In this document: piece after piece, positions 61,993 through 64,000 of the stretch | How positions within the stretch are numbered: the stretch's first letter is position 1 | Layout: each line of letters opens with the position of its first letter | Assembly: GCF_001636405.1 (NCBI RefSeq) | Contig: NZ_KV440950.1 | Coordinates: 3,142,778-3,206,777, forward strand | DNA length: 64,000 nt | Reading direction: 5' to 3' | DNA from: Peribacillus frigoritolerans | GTDB lineage: Bacteria; Bacillota; Bacilli; Bacillales; DSM-1321 | Notes under the pieces: generated by a model | Databases searched by the model: none | What the model was told of the DNA's origin: nothing | The model's input: only the letters and a program-made list of their open reading frames with translations | Position numbers and translations under genes: made by a program

Positions 61993-62109
61993 TTTTAGTC
62001 TCCTCCTTGATGTAACTTGTTTATAGGATAGGAAAAACTTTTAAAATAAAAAGTGGGGTAAACATTAAATTTTTCTTAAATTTTCACTAGGATCTTATTA
62101 TTAAACTTC

Positions 62110-63207
62110 TTAGGAATCCGCTATTGGTAATCGGACTTCAAATATAGTGCGTATTAAATCACTTGCGGCGGATATTGTCCCATTGTGTTGCTCTACAATA
62201 TTCTTCGCAATGAATAAACCGAGACCTGTACTATTTTCTTGATGAGTTCGTGCTTTGTCACCAGTATAAAGCATATCAAAAATATGAGGCAGTTCATCTG
62301 GAGGAATGGCATCCCCATAATTGAGAACTTGAATAACCACTTCCTCTGAATCAATAAAACCGTTGATATCCACATACTGCCCCTCATACCCATAGCGATT
62401 TGCATTAATCAGAAGATTTTCAAACACACGTGCCAATAACTCTCCATCACCCATGATAGATAAAGGGGAAGTGATATTCATTCTTGCTATCAAATCGTTT
62501 TTCTCGAAGACAGGATACAATTCTTCTTTCAATTGAACAAGTAGCTCACTTAAATCGATTTGTTTCTTTTCAACTGGTAACATCCCATAATTCATCCTAG
62601 TTATTTCGAATAATTCATCAATTAACCTTTCCAAGCGTTGAGATTTGGTAAAGGCAATCGTTAAATAATGCCTGACCTGATTTTCTGTCAAATTATCATC
62701 CTTAAGGATTAAATCTAAATAACCTAAAACAGAGGTAAGAGGTGTGCGCAAATCATGAGCCAAGTTAACTACTAACTGCTCTTTACTACTCTCCGAAAAG
62801 TCACCCCTTTCTATGGCTTGTTCCAATTTTTCACTTGCCAGATTAATGCCTTGTGCAATATCACTAAATTCATCATTTGACAATATTTGAACTCGATGCT
62901 TAAAGTCACCCTGAGCGAGATAATGAATTCCTTTTGAAATCTCATTGAAATAGGCAGAATAGGGTTTTGTAAGTAAAAAGAAGAATAATATCGAAAGCGT
63001 GATAAATACAAGCAAAAAGACGTTAAGGTCTCCAATATTTTGGATGATTTTGCGAAAATAAGCTAGTGTATCTCCATAATTAACATTTGTATAATAATAC
63101 AATTGGAGTACTTTAAAGAGGAAATATGTTATGACGCTAGACAACAACATGCTTAAACCTAACAATATGATCATTTTTGAACGAAAGCCTCGCAGAATAT
63201 TACCCAT
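62110..63207 (-). CDS. VanS-like sensor histidine kinase
   Basis: 365 residues. Two transmembrane helices (about 11-34 and 62-80) flank a short external loop; a HAMP-like segment follows (YLAQGDFKHRVQILSNDEF). The H-box VVNLAHDLRTPLTSVLGYLDL holds phospho-acceptor His151; N-box ENLLINANRYG and G-box STGLGLFIAKNIVEQHNG complete the kinase. Motif wording is that of the VanS/EnvZ group. The start overlaps the end of the response-regulator gene by eight bases, showing translational coupling. Confidence 0.9.
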   Translation of the reverse strand: MGNILRGFRSKMIILLGLSMLLSSVITYFLFKVLQLYYYTNVNYGDTLAYFRKIIQNIGDLNVFLLVFITLSILFFFLLTKPYSAYFNEISKGIHYLAQGDFKHRVQILSNDEFSDIAQGINLASEKLEQAIERGDFSESSKEQLVVNLAHDLRTPLTSVLGYLDLILKDDNLTENQVRHYLTIAFTKSQRLERLIDELFEITRMNYGMLPVEKKQIDLSELLVQLKEELYPVFEKNDLIARMNITSPLSIMGDGELLARVFENLLINANRYGYEGQYVDINGFIDSEEVVIQVLNYGDAIPPDELPHIFDMLYTGDKARTHQENSTGLGLFIAKNIVEQHNGTISAASDLIRTIFEVRLPIADS

Positions 63208-63895
63208 TGAATTTATAACCTACCCCCCATACAGTTTTTATCAATTTGTTTTTTCGTTTATCCTCTTCAAGTTTTTTTCGCAAAGTGCGAATATGAACCA
63301 TAACGGTATTCCCCCCTTCATAGTATGCATCCCCCCATACCTTCTGAAAAATATCTTCTGCATTATAGACTTTATTTGGATTACTGGCTAATAAATATAA
63401 AATTTTAAACTCTTTCGGTGTTAACTCAATATTCTTACCATATAGAGTAACTGTACGTTGTTCAGAAGAAATCGTTAATCCTCCAAATTCCAAGTTTGTA
63501 TCCTGTTTGTATTTAGGTTGATTCAATTTCATAAAGCGCCGCAGCTGTGCATTTACCCGAGCTACCAATTCAATGGGTATAAATGGCTTCGTCATATAAT
63601 CGTCTGCTCCAATAACGAGTCCCTGCACTTTATCAAAATCAGACGTTTTAGCGCTCAAAAAAATAATCGGCATATTATGTTTTTCGCGAATTCGACGGGT
63701 AACTTCATATCCATCCATTTTCGGCATCATAATATCCAAAATCAGTAAATCAATTGGTTGAGTCTGGATAATATCAATGGTTTCTTGCCCATCCGATACC
63801 TTAATGACACGATACCCTTCTTTCTCTAAATGTATAGCAACCAAATCAGCAATCTCAACATCATCATCAGCTATTAAAATTTTTATATTTTCCAT
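63200..63895 (-). CDS. VanR-like OmpR-family response regulator
   Basis: 231 residues from the ATG at 63895, behind AAGGGTGG; a GTG at 63904 overlaps that site. The receiver domain has the acidic pair DDD, phospho-acceptor Asp54 in LLILDIMMPKMDG, LSAKTSDFDKVQGL and KPFIPIEL. The winged-helix domain ends in TVMVHIRTLRKKLEEDK and TVWGVGYKF. It is the first gene of a vanR-vanS-vanY-like set and likely regulates itself and the carboxypeptidase gene. Confidence 0.92.
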   Translation of the reverse strand: MENIKILIADDDVEIADLVAIHLEKEGYRVIKVSDGQETIDIIQTQPIDLLILDIMMPKMDGYEVTRRIREKHNMPIIFLSAKTSDFDKVQGLVIGADDYMTKPFIPIELVARVNAQLRRFMKLNQPKYKQDTNLEFGGLTISSEQRTVTLYGKNIELTPKEFKILYLLASNPNKVYNAEDIFQKVWGDAYYEGGNTVMVHIRTLRKKLEEDKRKNKLIKTVWGVGYKFNG

Positions 63896-64000
63896 GTATT
63901 CCACCCTTAGAAAAAGTTATCATTACTCGTCAGTAAGTGTTACGAAGTTGTATCGGAAAAAAATTCACCTGTTTTTGCCGAGTACAATTATCACTTGTTT

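Noticed and set aside
61129..63895. Functional vancomycin-resistance operon
   Set aside because: No D-Ala-D-Lac ligase, lactate dehydrogenase or D,D-dipeptidase gene is present in the window; only regulators and a carboxypeptidase.

Overview
The window looks like chromosomal DNA of a low-GC, spore-forming Bacillaceae. Gene content (SpoIIS toxin-antitoxin, YkfB/YkfC murein-peptide enzymes, a SpoVB/YkvU flippase paralogue, HemAT, RocF arginase with a RocE-type permease, DUF948 and Pmp3 proteins), AGGAGG-type ribosome binding sites and frequent TTG/GTG starts all point to Bacillus sensu lato. A Peribacillus/Bacillus simplex-like organism is a guess from protein flavour. No rRNA, tRNA, CRISPR array or complete insertion sequence was seen.

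Layout. 1-6 kb holds small enzymes (DinB-like, two VOC proteins, DUF402), a lysozyme-family protein, an intact SDR beside a truncated SDR, and DUF2935. 6-10 kb has a 7TM-PAS-GGDEF protein broken by a one-base frameshift and an S9 peptidase. 10-13.5 kb is a murein-peptide unit: DUF819 membrane protein, ykfB, ykfC. 13.6-20 kb is a minus-strand catabolic cluster: YtcJ-type amidohydrolase, M20 carbamoylase-type hydrolase, DUF3311 plus sodium:solute symporter, nitrilase-type amidase and DUF3870. A shorter paralogous copy (amidohydrolase, DUF3311, symporter) lies at 39.7-43.1 kb. 22-25.4 kb is the arginine module. 26-35.7 kb contains a flippase, small proteins, tandem DUF948 genes, a racemase-like protein, Pmp3, a Suv3-like RNA helicase with a zinc ribbon, and a GAF-GGDEF protein.

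35.7-36.9 kb is the best hidden system: a SpoIISA-type membrane toxin followed by two very short genes (59 and 45 codons) that resemble SpoIISB and each other, ended by one terminator. It appears to be a complete three-gene SpoIIS toxin-antitoxin locus. 44-46.9 kb is a GH43 arabinosidase plus oligosaccharide:H+ symporter, with a promoter overlapped by a cre-like site and flanked by AraR-like boxes. 47-55.3 kb has an aromatic-acid-type MFS transporter, tatA, hemAT, an amino-acid permease and DUF3900. 55.3-58.6 kb is genomic debris (frameshifted and truncated fragments, including two copies of one protein family) around an intact vitamin B6 pair (PdxK-like kinase and PdxU-like ECF S component). 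59.4-64 kb has a YitT protein and a vanR-vanS-vanY-like set without resistance ligase genes.

Two families of 110-190 bp intergenic repeats are scattered through 30-52 kb, sharing a tail that forms terminator-like hairpins. Identifications come from reading the translated sequence and remembered family motifs; no database search was run.
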